A DNA stretch of 64,000 nucleotides from SLRI01 sp964402505 (GTDB lineage: Bacteria; Pseudomonadota; Alphaproteobacteria; Geminicoccales; Geminicoccaceae), in NCBI GenBank assembly GCA_964402505.1, contig CAYOCP010000001.1, positions 248,001-312,000 of the forward strand, in the 5' to 3' direction. The notes under the pieces are model-generated. The model searched no databases and was not told where the DNA came from. It was given only the letters and a program-made list of their open reading frames with translations. Each line of letters starts with the position of its first letter. Within the stretch, counting starts at the first letter, position 1. Below are positions 46,061 through 55,050 of this stretch, one piece after another. Both the position numbers and the translations under genes were made by a program.

Positions 46061-47289
46061 GACGCGACCTCCAGAAGCGTTGCCGGCAACGGCGTCGAGG
46101 TGCCGACCCCGCGCCTCGACAGAAAGGCGCGGATGTTGCGCACGGCCTGGCGCAGGCGGTGCTTGTTCTCGACCAGCGCCATGCGGACGTAACCGTCGCC
46201 ATGCTCGCCGAAGCCGATGCCCGGCGAGACGGCGACATCGGCCTCCTCCAGGAGCAGCTTGGCGAAGGCGAGCGAGCCCATTTCGCGGCAGCTCGCAGGC
46301 AGCGGTGCCCAGCAGAACATGGTCGCGGTCGGCTTCGGCACCGGCCAGCCGGCCTTGACCAGCCCGTCGACCAGGACGTCGCGGCGCTCGCGATAGAGGG
46401 TGCGCGCCGCCGCCACGCAATCCTGCGGTCCGTTCAGAGCCGCCGTCGCCGCCACCTGGATCGGTGTGAAGGCGCCATAGTCGAGATAGGATTTGATGCG
46501 GGTGAGCGCCCGGATCAGGCGGCGATTGCCGGCGGCGAAGCCGATCCGCCAGCCCGGCATGGAATAGGTCTTGGAGAGGCTCGAGAACTCGACCGCGACG
46601 TCGAAGGCACCTTCGACCTCGAGAACCGATGGCGGCGGCCGGTCGAAGAAGATTTCGGCATAGGCGATGTCGGACAGGATGAACATGTCGCGCGCCTTGG
46701 CGAGTGCCACGGCCTCCCGGTAGAAGTCGAGATCGACCTGCAAAGCCGTCGGGTTGGAAGGGAAGTTCAGGATCATCGCGGTCGGCGGCGGCACCGAATG
46801 CTCGGCCGCCCGCGCGAGATCGCGGATCAGGTCGCGCCCGGGGGCCAGCTCGACGTGGCGGATGGCGGCCCCGGCGATGATGAAGCCATAGGGATGGATC
46901 GGATAGCTCGGATTGGGAGTGAGGATGGTGTCGCCTGGAGCCGTGATCGCCTGGGCTAGGTTGGCGAGTCCCTCCTTCGAGCCGAGGGTGACGCAGACCT
47001 CGCTCTCGGGGTCGAGTCCGACGCCGAAGCGGCGGTCGTAATAGCGGGCCAGCGCCCGCCTGAGGCCGGCGATGCCACGACTGGTCGAGTAGCGGTGAGT
47101 GCGGCCGTTGCGGACCGTCTCGACCAGCTTCTCGACGATATGCGCCGGCGTCGGCTGGTCGGGATTGCCCATGCCGAGATCGATGATGTCTCGGCCCCGC
47201 GCCCGGGCCGCCGCCTTCATCGCATTGACCTCGGCGAAGACGTAGGGCGGCAGGCGCCGGATGCGGTGGAACTCGGGTTCGACGGTCAT
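46057..47289 (-). CDS. AlaC-like/LL-diaminopimelate aminotransferase-like PLP aminotransferase
   Basis: Class I PLP aminotransferase of 410 residues, strongly resembling E. coli AlaC (glutamate-pyruvate transaminase). Blocks are RRLPPYVFAEVNAMK, DIIDLGMGNPD, THRYSTSRGI, LGSKEGLANL, TPNPSYPIHPYG, FPSNPTA, and the PLP lysine in SSLSKTYSMPGWRIGF. Database annotation often calls this hom-linked gene an LL-diaminopimelate aminotransferase; the AlaC-like sequence makes alanine or aspartate-family transamination equally likely. ATG 47289 aligns with the AlaC start; GTG 47325 is an alternative. It is coupled to hom by a 4-base overlap. Confidence 0.9.
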   Translation of the reverse strand: MTVEPEFHRIRRLPPYVFAEVNAMKAAARARGRDIIDLGMGNPDQPTPAHIVEKLVETVRNGRTHRYSTSRGIAGLRRALARYYDRRFGVGLDPESEVCVTLGSKEGLANLAQAITAPGDTILTPNPSYPIHPYGFIIAGAAIRHVELAPGRDLIRDLARAAEHSVPPPTAMILNFPSNPTALQVDLDFYREAVALAKARDMFILSDIAYAEIFFDRPPPSVLEVEGAFDVAVEFSSLSKTYSMPGWRIGFAAGNRRLIRALTRIKSYLDYGAFTPIQVAATAALNGPQDCVAAARTLYRERRDVLVDGLVKAGWPVPKPTATMFCWAPLPASCREMGSLAFAKLLLEEADVAVSPGIGFGEHGDGYVRMALVENKHRLRQAVRNIRAFLSRRGVGTSTPLPATLLEVAS

Positions 47290-47353
47290 CAGGCGAGCTC
47301 TGGGTTGGGGAAGGGAATTCGGCACGAGGCTCCGGGCACGCGGCTTGGCTGCC

Positions 47354-48208
47354 TCAGCCCGGGCCGGCCCCCGGCTGGTATACGATCACCGTATCGCTGT
47401 CGCCACCCATCTCGCCAGTCGTCTCGCCAGTCGTCTCGAAGGAGATGCGACCGGCATCGAGCCCCGCCGCGACCAGAGCCGCCGCGACGCGTTGCGCGCG
47501 CTCCATTCCGAGTCCCGGCGCCGCGCCCCCCCTCCCGGCGCCGACACCCTTGATGACGACCGGTCCCGGAAGATCGCGCAGCATTGCGCCGGCCGCCCGC
47601 AGGGTTTCCCGCGCCGTCGGCCCGAGCTCGATCGAGCCCGGCACGAAGATGACGCGCAGCGGCAGGCGAGGCGGCGTCGCCGCAGAGGCCTCCAAAGGCC
47701 GCACCGCCGCGATTCCGGCCTGGGCCGCGGCGGCATCGATCCCCGGCGGCAGACGCTCGAGCCGGTCGAGGAAATCGCCGAGCGACCCGTCATCGGCGTC
47801 GCGGGCCAGCGATTCCTCGACATAGGCGATGGCCAGATCGGCCGCCGGATCGGGCGGCGGCGAAGCCTTCGGCGCCGGCTCCGGCGGCAGCGGCGGGACG
47901 GGCGGCAGGGGTGGGCGGCCCGTCTCCTCGCGCAACGCGTCGCCCTGGTGACGCGCATTGTCGCGATCGGCCACGAGCCCCTCGACGATCGCCCGACGCT
48001 GCTCGAGCGCATAGCTGAGGCGCGGCCGCGCCGGCACCGCCGCGAGCCTCGGATAAGGCGTCTCATCGACTGCCGGATCCTCGATCGCCGCCGGCCGGGG
48101 CGGGACCGAGTCCCAGAGCTCGCCGCATCCGCCCGCACTGACGAGCAGGATCGCGAGGGCACCTGCGGCACGGATGCCCAAGGACCGCTTTCGTCGTCGT
48201 TCCGTCAT
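47354..48208 (-). CDS. OmpA-like outer-membrane lipoprotein
   Basis: Putative lipoprotein of 284 residues. The N-terminus has a basic start (TERRRKRS), a hydrophobic stretch and a lipobox-like VSAGGC with Cys at about residue 28. A Pro-rich middle region (about 95-125) is followed by a C-terminal OmpA-like, peptidoglycan-binding-type domain: LRVIFVPGSIELGPTARETL, then LGMERAQRVAAALVAAGLDA. The alternating ETTG repeat near the end comes from a tandem 12-base repeat. Likely a cell-envelope anchoring protein. The specific role is unknown; no partner gene is adjacent. Confidence 0.75.
   Translation of the reverse strand: MTERRRKRSLGIRAAGALAILLVSAGGCGELWDSVPPRPAAIEDPAVDETPYPRLAAVPARPRLSYALEQRRAIVEGLVADRDNARHQGDALREETGRPPLPPVPPLPPEPAPKASPPPDPAADLAIAYVEESLARDADDGSLGDFLDRLERLPPGIDAAAAQAGIAAVRPLEASAATPPRLPLRVIFVPGSIELGPTARETLRAAGAMLRDLPGPVVIKGVGAGRGGAAPGLGMERAQRVAAALVAAGLDAGRISFETTGETTGEMGGDSDTVIVYQPGAGPG
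47410..47433. repeat. In-frame 12-bp tandem duplication
   Basis: The unit TCTCGCCAGTCG occurs twice in a row and continues for five more bases. It lies in the lipoprotein gene and adds the repeated ETTG residues without breaking the frame. Probably a slippage product. Confidence 0.8.
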
Positions 48209-48400
48209 CCGGGCTTCACTGGCTCCCCTCGAGGCTTTCCCGTGGGCGTCATTTGTCGCGACCGCCGGAGTTGGCGCAAGCTCCTGCTTGGGCTAGACCG
48301 ATGCGCGTCGGGTCGGCCGGCGTGGGCGGCCGGCTAGCGCACCCGTTCCCAGGGGAGCGGGCGCCCTGGCAGCGGGCACAGCAAGGTAGGATAAGTGCGA

Positions 48401-50206
48401 ATGGCGAAGCAAGCAGCAGCCGAGGCCGAGGTCAACGAGGCCGGCGCCGATCCGGAGGAGATCGCCCAGATCATGGGCGAGATCGCCGGACGCAGCCGCG
48501 CCATCGTCGAGGAGTTCCTGCAGCGCCAGGAGGTCGCCAGCGGTCCGGGTGCCACGCCGCTCAATCTCGGCCAGACCTTCCTCGAGCTGACGCAGCGCAT
48601 GATGACGAGCCCCCAAGCGCTGATGGAAGCGCAGTTCGGACTCTGGCAGGACTACATGCGGCTCTGGCAGACGACGGCGCAGCGGATGCTGGGTCAGGAG
48701 AGCGAGCCCGTGATCGCGCCCGAGAAGGGCGACCGGCGATTCCGCGACGCTGCGTGGAACGACAGCATCCTCTTCGATTTCATCAAGCAATCCTATCTCC
48801 TGAGCTCCCGCTTCATCCTCGAGGCCGCCGGCGAGGATCGCGGCATGGACCCCAAGGAGCAGCAGAAGGTCGAGTTCTACACGCGTCAGTTTGTCGACGC
48901 TCTGGCGCCATCCAACTTCGTCATGACCAATCCGGAGGTGCTGCGCGCAACCATCGACAGCCGCGGCGAGAACCTGTTGCGCGGCCTCAAGCACATGCTC
49001 GAGGACCTCGAGCGGGGCAAGGGCCGCCTCTCGATCCGGATGACCGATCTCGACGCCTTCGAGGTCGGCCGGAACATCGCGACCACGCCCGGCAAGGTCG
49101 TCTTCCAGAACGAGCTGATGCAGCTCCTGCAGTACTCGCCCTCGACCGAGACGGTCCACAAGCGGCCGCTGATGATCGTCCCGCCCTGGATCAACAAGTT
49201 CTACATCCTCGACCTTCAGCCCAAGAACAGCTTCATCCGCTTCGCGGTCGAGCAGGGCTTCACCGTCTTCGTCCTCTCCTGGGTCAATCCGGACGAGGAG
49301 CTCAGCCACAAGACCTTCGAGAGCTACATGCTGGAGGGGCCGCTCGCAGCGCTCGACGCGATCGAGGCGGCCACAGGCGAGCGCGAGATCACCGCGATCG
49401 GCTACTGCCTCGGCGGCACGCTGATGGCCGCGACGCAGTGCTACCTGAGCGCCAAGAAGGACAACCGGATCAAGGCGCTCACCCTGTTCACGGCGCTGCT
49501 CGACTTCAGCGATCCGGGCGAGCTCGGCGTCTTCATCGACGAGGAGCAGCTCGCCGCCATCGAGGACAAGATGGCCAAGCGCGGCTATCTCGACGGGGCC
49601 GAGATGGCGACGACCTTCAACATGCTCAGGGCCAACGACCTGATCTGGTCGTTCGTCGTCAACAACTACCTGCTCGGCAAGGAGCCGTTCCCGTTCGACC
49701 TGCTCTACTGGAACAGCGACAGCACGCGCATGCCGGCGGCGATGCACAATTTCTACCTCCGTCGCTTCTACCATGAGAACCTTCTGATCCAGCCGGGCGG
49801 CATCGAGCTCGGCGGGGTGCCGATCGATCTTCGGCAGGTGCGCCTGCCCGTCTACTGGGTGTCGACCCGCGAGGATCACATCGCCCCCTGGAAGAGCACC
49901 TACCAGTCGACGCAGATCTTCAAGGGCCAGAAGAAGTTCGTGCTGGCGGGCTCCGGACATATCGCAGGTGTGATCAACCCGCCGGCCTCCGGCAAGTACG
50001 GCTACTGGCTCAACGATGCGCTGCCGCCGGCGCCGGAGGACTGGCTGGCAGGGGCGGAGCATCACGAGGGCTCGTGGTGGGAGGATTGGGCCGCCTGGAA
50101 CGCGACCAAGTCCGGCCCGCGAGTGCCGGCACGGATACCCGGCGAAGGCGGGCTGCCGGCGCTCGAGGATGCACCCGGCAGCTACGTGAAGGTGCGCGCG
50201 GTCTGA
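48401..50206 (+). CDS. phaC: Class I poly(3-hydroxyalkanoate) synthase
   Basis: Polymerises (R)-3-hydroxyacyl-CoA into PHA granules. It has 601 residues, the class I size. An N-terminal PhaC domain (about 70-240) precedes an alpha/beta hydrolase. The lipase-like box GYCLGG carries the catalytic Cys near 330, the Asp lies in STREDHIAPW near 485, and the His in GSGHIAGVINPP near 515. ATG 48401 is preceded by GGTAGGA. No phaA, phaB, phaR or phasin gene is nearby. Together with the permease/patatin genes at the left, the organism probably both makes and uses hydroxybutyrate polymers. Confidence 0.96.
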   Translation: MAKQAAAEAEVNEAGADPEEIAQIMGEIAGRSRAIVEEFLQRQEVASGPGATPLNLGQTFLELTQRMMTSPQALMEAQFGLWQDYMRLWQTTAQRMLGQESEPVIAPEKGDRRFRDAAWNDSILFDFIKQSYLLSSRFILEAAGEDRGMDPKEQQKVEFYTRQFVDALAPSNFVMTNPEVLRATIDSRGENLLRGLKHMLEDLERGKGRLSIRMTDLDAFEVGRNIATTPGKVVFQNELMQLLQYSPSTETVHKRPLMIVPPWINKFYILDLQPKNSFIRFAVEQGFTVFVLSWVNPDEELSHKTFESYMLEGPLAALDAIEAATGEREITAIGYCLGGTLMAATQCYLSAKKDNRIKALTLFTALLDFSDPGELGVFIDEEQLAAIEDKMAKRGYLDGAEMATTFNMLRANDLIWSFVVNNYLLGKEPFPFDLLYWNSDSTRMPAAMHNFYLRRFYHENLLIQPGGIELGGVPIDLRQVRLPVYWVSTREDHIAPWKSTYQSTQIFKGQKKFVLAGSGHIAGVINPPASGKYGYWLNDALPPAPEDWLAGAEHHEGSWWEDWAAWNATKSGPRVPARIPGEGGLPALEDAPGSYVKVRAV

Positions 50207-50234
50207 ACCGTCGCGTGGGAGGGGCGAGCGCCGC

Positions 50235-51653
50235 TCAGCCGGCGAGGCGGGCGAGCGGAACGTCGTCGAGCTCGCTGCCGATGCGCACCTCGATCAGGCG
50301 GAGCGGCTGCCTGCCGGGATTGCTCAGGCGATGCACTTCGCCTCTTGCGGCAGTAACGGCGGAACCGACGGGAAACCGGGTGGCACCCCCTGCCCTTTCC
50401 AGCATGAGCTCGCCCTCCACCACCGTCCAGTGCTCGAGGCGCCCCGCGTGGCGCTGTCGATCCAGGGCGGCGACCGGGTCGATCTCGACCTCGCGGACCA
50501 TATAGCCCGGCCGCGCCACGAGAACGGTGAAAGCGCCCCAGGGCCGCACCTCGCGCGCATGCACCAAGGTTTCGGGCCGGCCGGCCTCGACCAGCCGGGC
50601 GACCAGCGCCTTGACCGCGTCGGCATCGGCCTTGGGTGCGACCATGACGGCATCGGCGGTCTCGATCACGGCGAGATCCTCGGTTCCGGCGACCGCCACC
50701 AGCCGATGCTCCGACCGGACCAGGTTGCCATGCCCGCCCGCCACGACGGCATCCCCGCAAAGCGCGTTGCCGGCATCGTCCTTCGCCATGGTCTCCCAGA
50801 TCGCCTGCCACGAGCCGACATCCGACCAGCCCGGATGGCAGGGCACCACGGCGACGCGGTCCGAGCGCTCCATCACCGCCTTGTCGATCGGCAGGGCCGG
50901 CACCCGGCCGAATCCCTCCGGGTCGATCACCCGTGGACGGGTGGCGGAAGGGCTCATGGCCTCGCGGGTCAGCGCCAGGATCGCCGGAGCGTGTCTTTCG
51001 AGCTCCTCGAGAATGGACGAGACCCGCATCAGGAACATGCCGCTGTTCCAGAGATGTCCGCCGGCCGCCAACATCGCCTCGGCAGCCGGACGCTCCGGTT
51101 TCTCGACGAAGCGCCGCACGATGCGTACGTCCGGTTGGTCGAGAGGATCGCCCGCCTCGATATAGCCATAGCCGGTCTCGGCTCGGGTCGGCTCGATGCC
51201 GAAGGTGACGAGACGTCCGTTCCGGGCTGCGGCGGCACCGGCCAGCACGGCTGCCCGCAGGGATACCGGGTCGGTGATCAGGTGATCGGACGGGCAGACC
51301 CACAGCAGGGCCTCGGCGCCCCAGACGTCCCCGGCATAAAGGGCCGCCAACGCCACCGCGGCCGCCGTGTTGCGCGGTGCCGGCTCGAGCAGGAGATGGG
51401 TGACGAGGTCGGGATCGAGCTGGGCGAGCTGACGGCGGACGAGGATGGCCTGCCCGGCCGCGGCCACCGTCAGGAACCGGCCGGCAGGCGCCAGCGCCAC
51501 CAGACGCGATGCCGTCGCCTGCAGGAGCGAGCTGGTGCCGATCAGCTCGACGAGGTGCTTCGGAAAAGCAGCACGGCTCACCGGCCAGAGACGGGTTCCG
51601 GAACCTCCAGCGAGCACGACGGGAACGAGATCGGCGAGAATGTCCGTGGCCAC
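50235..51653 (-). CDS. manC: Mannose-1-phosphate guanylyltransferase / mannose-6-phosphate isomerase
   Basis: Makes GDP-mannose for exopolysaccharide and lipopolysaccharide. It has 472 residues. The nucleotidyltransferase domain carries VVLAGGSGTRLWPVSR at about 12-27, VEKPERPAAE, and WNSGMFLMRVSSI. A C-terminal cupin (from about 350) of the isomerase type has GRLEHWTVVEGELMLERAG. The start is GTG 51653, preceded by AGGAG. It converges with phaC over 28 bases. It is the only GDP-sugar gene in the window; a WecG-type glycosyltransferase is at 3607. Confidence 0.94.
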   Translation of the reverse strand: MATDILADLVPVVLAGGSGTRLWPVSRAAFPKHLVELIGTSSLLQATASRLVALAPAGRFLTVAAAGQAILVRRQLAQLDPDLVTHLLLEPAPRNTAAAVALAALYAGDVWGAEALLWVCPSDHLITDPVSLRAAVLAGAAAARNGRLVTFGIEPTRAETGYGYIEAGDPLDQPDVRIVRRFVEKPERPAAEAMLAAGGHLWNSGMFLMRVSSILEELERHAPAILALTREAMSPSATRPRVIDPEGFGRVPALPIDKAVMERSDRVAVVPCHPGWSDVGSWQAIWETMAKDDAGNALCGDAVVAGGHGNLVRSEHRLVAVAGTEDLAVIETADAVMVAPKADADAVKALVARLVEAGRPETLVHAREVRPWGAFTVLVARPGYMVREVEIDPVAALDRQRHAGRLEHWTVVEGELMLERAGGATRFPVGSAVTAARGEVHRLSNPGRQPLRLIEVRIGSELDDVPLARLAG

Positions 51654-51896
51654 CGGGGTCTCCTGCCAGCGCCGCCGCTCCGACGCGACAGCGATTTTCC
51701 GGCTTTTCTATCACGCGCATTCGCTTCGAGGCCAAGGCGAACGGCCGCACCAGCGTCATCGCAAGCGCCCGGCGTTAACCGTTTCGACACATTGTCGTGG
51801 CAGAGTCGGGATCGGACTGAAGGCCGAGCCCCGGCACATATCGGCCTGAGTGAGAGTTCGAGACGCAGTGGGATAGAGATCGGGCAGGAGCCTTCG

Positions 51897-53003
51897 ATGC
51901 AGGACGCCGAGGAGCGGCAAGTCAGCGGTCGTTTCGCCGAGCAGGCGCTCGCGACGATGCGGTCGCACGCCATTCCGCCGACACCGGAAAATTTCACCGT
52001 GTGGTATCTGCATCATGCCGGCCGCATTCCCGAGCTCAGCCAGGCGGTAAGGCGGCTCGAGCAACGACAGGAGGGCATCACCGCCGACGCAACGGCAGCG
52101 CTCCACCGCTCGTTCTGCACCTCTGCCGACCAGGCCAGCGCGGTCCAGGCCGTCGGTGAGCGGGTCGGCGAGCTGGTCGACGAGATGGGTCGCCAGCTCG
52201 ATGTCGCCAGCTCGCACACGCGCGACTACAGCGAGCGATTGAGCACGTTCGGCAACGGCCTCAACACCACGGTCGAGCCAAAACAACTGATCCTCATGGT
52301 GCGCGAGCTCGAGCGACAGACCGAGCTGATGAGCCGGCGCGTCCGCAGCCTTCAGCTCGAGCTCAACCGCAACAGCGACGAGATCAAGAATCTCAAAGGC
52401 GATCTCGCCCATGCGCGCCAGGCGGCGAGCACCGACTCCCTGACCGGCATCGGCAATCGCAAGCTGTTCGACGAGACGTTCGCCCGAGAGATCAGTGAGG
52501 CCGAGGAAACGGGCGAGCCCCTGACCCTCCTGGTCGCCGACATCGATCATTTCAAGGCGTTCAACGATACGCACGGCCATCAGATCGGCGACATCGTCCT
52601 CAAACTCGTCGCCGACCGCTTGAAGCGGTCGGTCAAGGGTCGCGACACGGTAACGCGGTACGGCGGCGAAGAGTTCGCCGTGATCCTGCCGCGCACGACG
52701 CTCGCTGATGCGACCGAGGTCGCCAACCAGCTTCGCAGCGAGATCGCGAAGAGCCGGCTGGTGTTGCGCAACCGAGGACAGGAGCTCGGCAAGGTGACGC
52801 TGTCGATTGGCGTCGCCCTCTACCGCCCCGGTGAATCCACCGACACCTGCTTCCAACGCGCTGACGAGGCGCTCTACACGGCGAAACGCACGGGCCGCAA
52901 CCGGGTGGTGGCCGAGAATGCACCGGAAATTGCAGTGGCCAGATGGGCCGGAGACCGGCCCAAATTGGCACACCTCGTCGGGGCGACCAACGGCGCCGCC
53001 TGA
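51897..53003 (+). CDS. GGDEF-domain diguanylate cyclase
   Basis: Makes the second messenger c-di-GMP from two GTP. It has 368 residues. An N-terminal helical region (about 1-175) with heptads (LQLELNRNSDEIKNLKGDL) likely forms a coiled coil; there is no membrane segment, so it is cytoplasmic. The GGDEF domain starts at ASTDSLTGIGNRKLFDETFA, with LVADIDHFKAFNDTHGHQIGD and the active-site motif YGGEEF. The inhibitory I-site, normally RxxD, reads KGRD five residues before GGEEF, so product inhibition may be weak. ATG 51897 is preceded by AGGAG. Signal input is unknown. Confidence 0.93.
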   Translation: MQDAEERQVSGRFAEQALATMRSHAIPPTPENFTVWYLHHAGRIPELSQAVRRLEQRQEGITADATAALHRSFCTSADQASAVQAVGERVGELVDEMGRQLDVASSHTRDYSERLSTFGNGLNTTVEPKQLILMVRELERQTELMSRRVRSLQLELNRNSDEIKNLKGDLAHARQAASTDSLTGIGNRKLFDETFAREISEAEETGEPLTLLVADIDHFKAFNDTHGHQIGDIVLKLVADRLKRSVKGRDTVTRYGGEEFAVILPRTTLADATEVANQLRSEIAKSRLVLRNRGQELGKVTLSIGVALYRPGESTDTCFQRADEALYTAKRTGRNRVVAENAPEIAVARWAGDRPKLAHLVGATNGAA

Positions 53004-53362
53004 CGCGAGCGGCGATCCGAACATCCGGTCGGGCGCGTCGAGGCCGCCATTTCCCCCCGCCGGTGCCCATGCTCCCCTCGTGGAGGACCACCGGGGACAC
53101 GGATCCGTCTTCCCCCGCCGGCCTGCCGCTTGACGGAACCCGCAGGGCATTGCAGACCCATTCCTCAGCCGTGTCGGTCCGCATCGCCGCCGTTCGGGCG
53201 CCACCGTCCCGATCCCGCCACGATAGCTCATGGAATTGAGGCAGAGGTGCTGACCGGTCGAAGGGATCGGCCCGAAAGGACCGGTTCCGCACGACCGGAG
53301 CGGTGCAATCGATAAGGCATGACCGGGGCGAGCGGATCGAAGCGGCAGAAGGGAGGCTGTTC
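53004..53362. other. Intergenic region without a recognised gene
   Basis: This 359-base stretch separates the diguanylate cyclase and acyl-CoA ligase genes. I see no coding frame with plausible composition, no RNA fold I recognise, and no clear promoter hexamers. The GGGAGG ribosome-binding site of the ligase lies at its right edge. Confidence 0.4.
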
Positions 53363-55036
53363 TTGACACAACCGGGCTTTCGTTACGGCGCCCATCCGGA
53401 GAGCTCAGCGTTCGAGCGGGAGCTCGATCGCACGGCCGCCAATTACGCCCCCCTGACGCCCCTCACCTTCCTCGAGCGAACGGCGAGCATCTATCCCGAC
53501 CGCGTCGCCGTCGTGCACGGGCGGCTGCGCCGCAGCTATGCCGAGCTGAACGAACGCTGCCGCCGGCTCGCCGCGGGACTAGCCGGTCTGGGCGTTCGGC
53601 CGGGCGAGACCGTGGCCGTCATGGCACCGAACATTCCGGCCCTGCTCGAGGCGCATTACGGTGTGCCGATGGCGGGTGCCGTGCTCAATGCCCTGAACTA
53701 CCGGCTCGATGCGGCGACGATCGCCTTCATTCTGGATCACGGCAAGGCGCGCGTCCTCCTCGCCGACACCGAGCTCGCACCCGTTCTACGGCAGGCATTG
53801 GCGCTGACGACCCGGTCGATCCAGGTGGTGGATATCCAGGACGACGCCTTTGCGGGTCCGCACGAGCGGCTGGGCCGGATCACCTACGAGGAGCTTCTGG
53901 CCGGCGCGGATGCCGCCTTCGTGCCGTATCTGCCGATGGACGAATGGCAGGCGATCGCGCTCAACTACACCTCGGGCACCACCGGCAACCCCAAGGGGGT
54001 CGTCTATCACCACCGGGGTGCGCATCTGAACGCGGTCGGCAATGTGCTGGTCTGGGGCATGGGCCACCATCCGGTCTATCTCTGGACCCTGCCCATGTTC
54101 CACTGCAACGGCTGGTGCTTTCCCTGGACCATCGTCCTTCAAGCCGGAACGCATGTCTGCCTGCGCCGGATCGACGCCCCCGCCATTTACGAGGCGCTGG
54201 CGCATGAGCGAGTGACCCATCTCTGTGGCGCGCCGATCATCATGGGGATGCTGATCAACGCCCCCGCCAACGAGCGGCGGGCATTCGAGCAGCCGGTGCG
54301 AATGATGACAGCGGCCAGCGCGCCGCCGGCGGCAGTGCTCGAGAAGATGGAATCGCTCGGCATCGAGGTGACGCACGTCTATGGTCTGACCGAGGTCTAC
54401 GGGCCGGCCACGGTTTGCGCCTTCCACGAGGCCTGGCGTGATCTGCCGCCGGCCGAGCGGGCATCGAAGCTGGCCCGACAGGGCGTGCGCTACCCTGTGC
54501 TCGAGGGGCTCGACGTCCTGGATCCCGGGACGATGGCGCCGGTGCCGGCCGACGGGGTGGCGATCGGCGAGATCATGATGCGCGGCCACGACGTCATGAA
54601 AGGCTACCTGAAGGACCCCGGAGCGACCGCAAGCGCCTTCGCCGGCGGCTGGTTCCACACGGGCGATCTCGCCGTCAAGCATGGCGACGGGTATGTCGAG
54701 ATCAAGGACCGCTCCAAGGACATCATCATCTCGGGCGGTGAGAACATCTCGTCGATCGAGGTCGAGGGGGCGCTCTACCGTCATCCCGACGTGCTGGAGG
54801 CGGCGGTCGTGGCACGCCCGGACGAGGTTTGGGGCGAAAGTCCTTGCGCCTTCGTGACGCTGCGCCATGGCTCGATGGCCACGGCGGCCGACCTCATCGC
54901 GCATTGCCGTCGCGAGCTCGCGCATTTCAAGGCACCTCGCACTGTCGTCGTCGGTCCGCTGCCCAAGACCTCGACCGGCAAGGTGCAGAAGTTCCAGCTT
55001 CGCGAGCGCGCCCGGACGCTCGACATCGAGAAATAG
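53363..55036 (+). CDS. Acyl-CoA ligase (AMP-forming)
   Basis: ANL-superfamily ligase that activates a carboxylic acid with ATP and CoA. It has 557 residues. The P-loop motif YTSGTTGNPKGVVYHHRG is near 210, the A5-type motif VYGLTEVYGPAT near 355, TGDLAVKHGDGY near 435, and the catalytic lysine motif PKTSTGKVQKFQLR is close to the C-terminus. Sequence style (MFHCNGWCFPW, DRSKDIIISGGENISS) matches the medium-chain/AlkK and methylmercaptopropionyl-CoA ligase groups. The start is TTG 53363, preceded by GGGAGG. It is cotranscribed with the FAH-family gene 14 bases downstream. The acid substrate is unknown. Confidence 0.9.
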   Translation: MTQPGFRYGAHPESSAFERELDRTAANYAPLTPLTFLERTASIYPDRVAVVHGRLRRSYAELNERCRRLAAGLAGLGVRPGETVAVMAPNIPALLEAHYGVPMAGAVLNALNYRLDAATIAFILDHGKARVLLADTELAPVLRQALALTTRSIQVVDIQDDAFAGPHERLGRITYEELLAGADAAFVPYLPMDEWQAIALNYTSGTTGNPKGVVYHHRGAHLNAVGNVLVWGMGHHPVYLWTLPMFHCNGWCFPWTIVLQAGTHVCLRRIDAPAIYEALAHERVTHLCGAPIIMGMLINAPANERRAFEQPVRMMTAASAPPAAVLEKMESLGIEVTHVYGLTEVYGPATVCAFHEAWRDLPPAERASKLARQGVRYPVLEGLDVLDPGTMAPVPADGVAIGEIMMRGHDVMKGYLKDPGATASAFAGGWFHTGDLAVKHGDGYVEIKDRSKDIIISGGENISSIEVEGALYRHPDVLEAAVVARPDEVWGESPCAFVTLRHGSMATAADLIAHCRRELAHFKAPRTVVVGPLPKTSTGKVQKFQLRERARTLDIEK

Positions 55037-55050
55037 GGAAGGAGATTGCC

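Noticed and set aside
41426..46192. A 1588-codon open frame on the plus strand
   Set aside because: It is antisense to recJ, glpX and hom. Its His/Asp/Glu/Arg-rich composition is what high-GC antisense frames produce, it has no ribosome-binding site, and recJ, glpX and hom are unmistakable.
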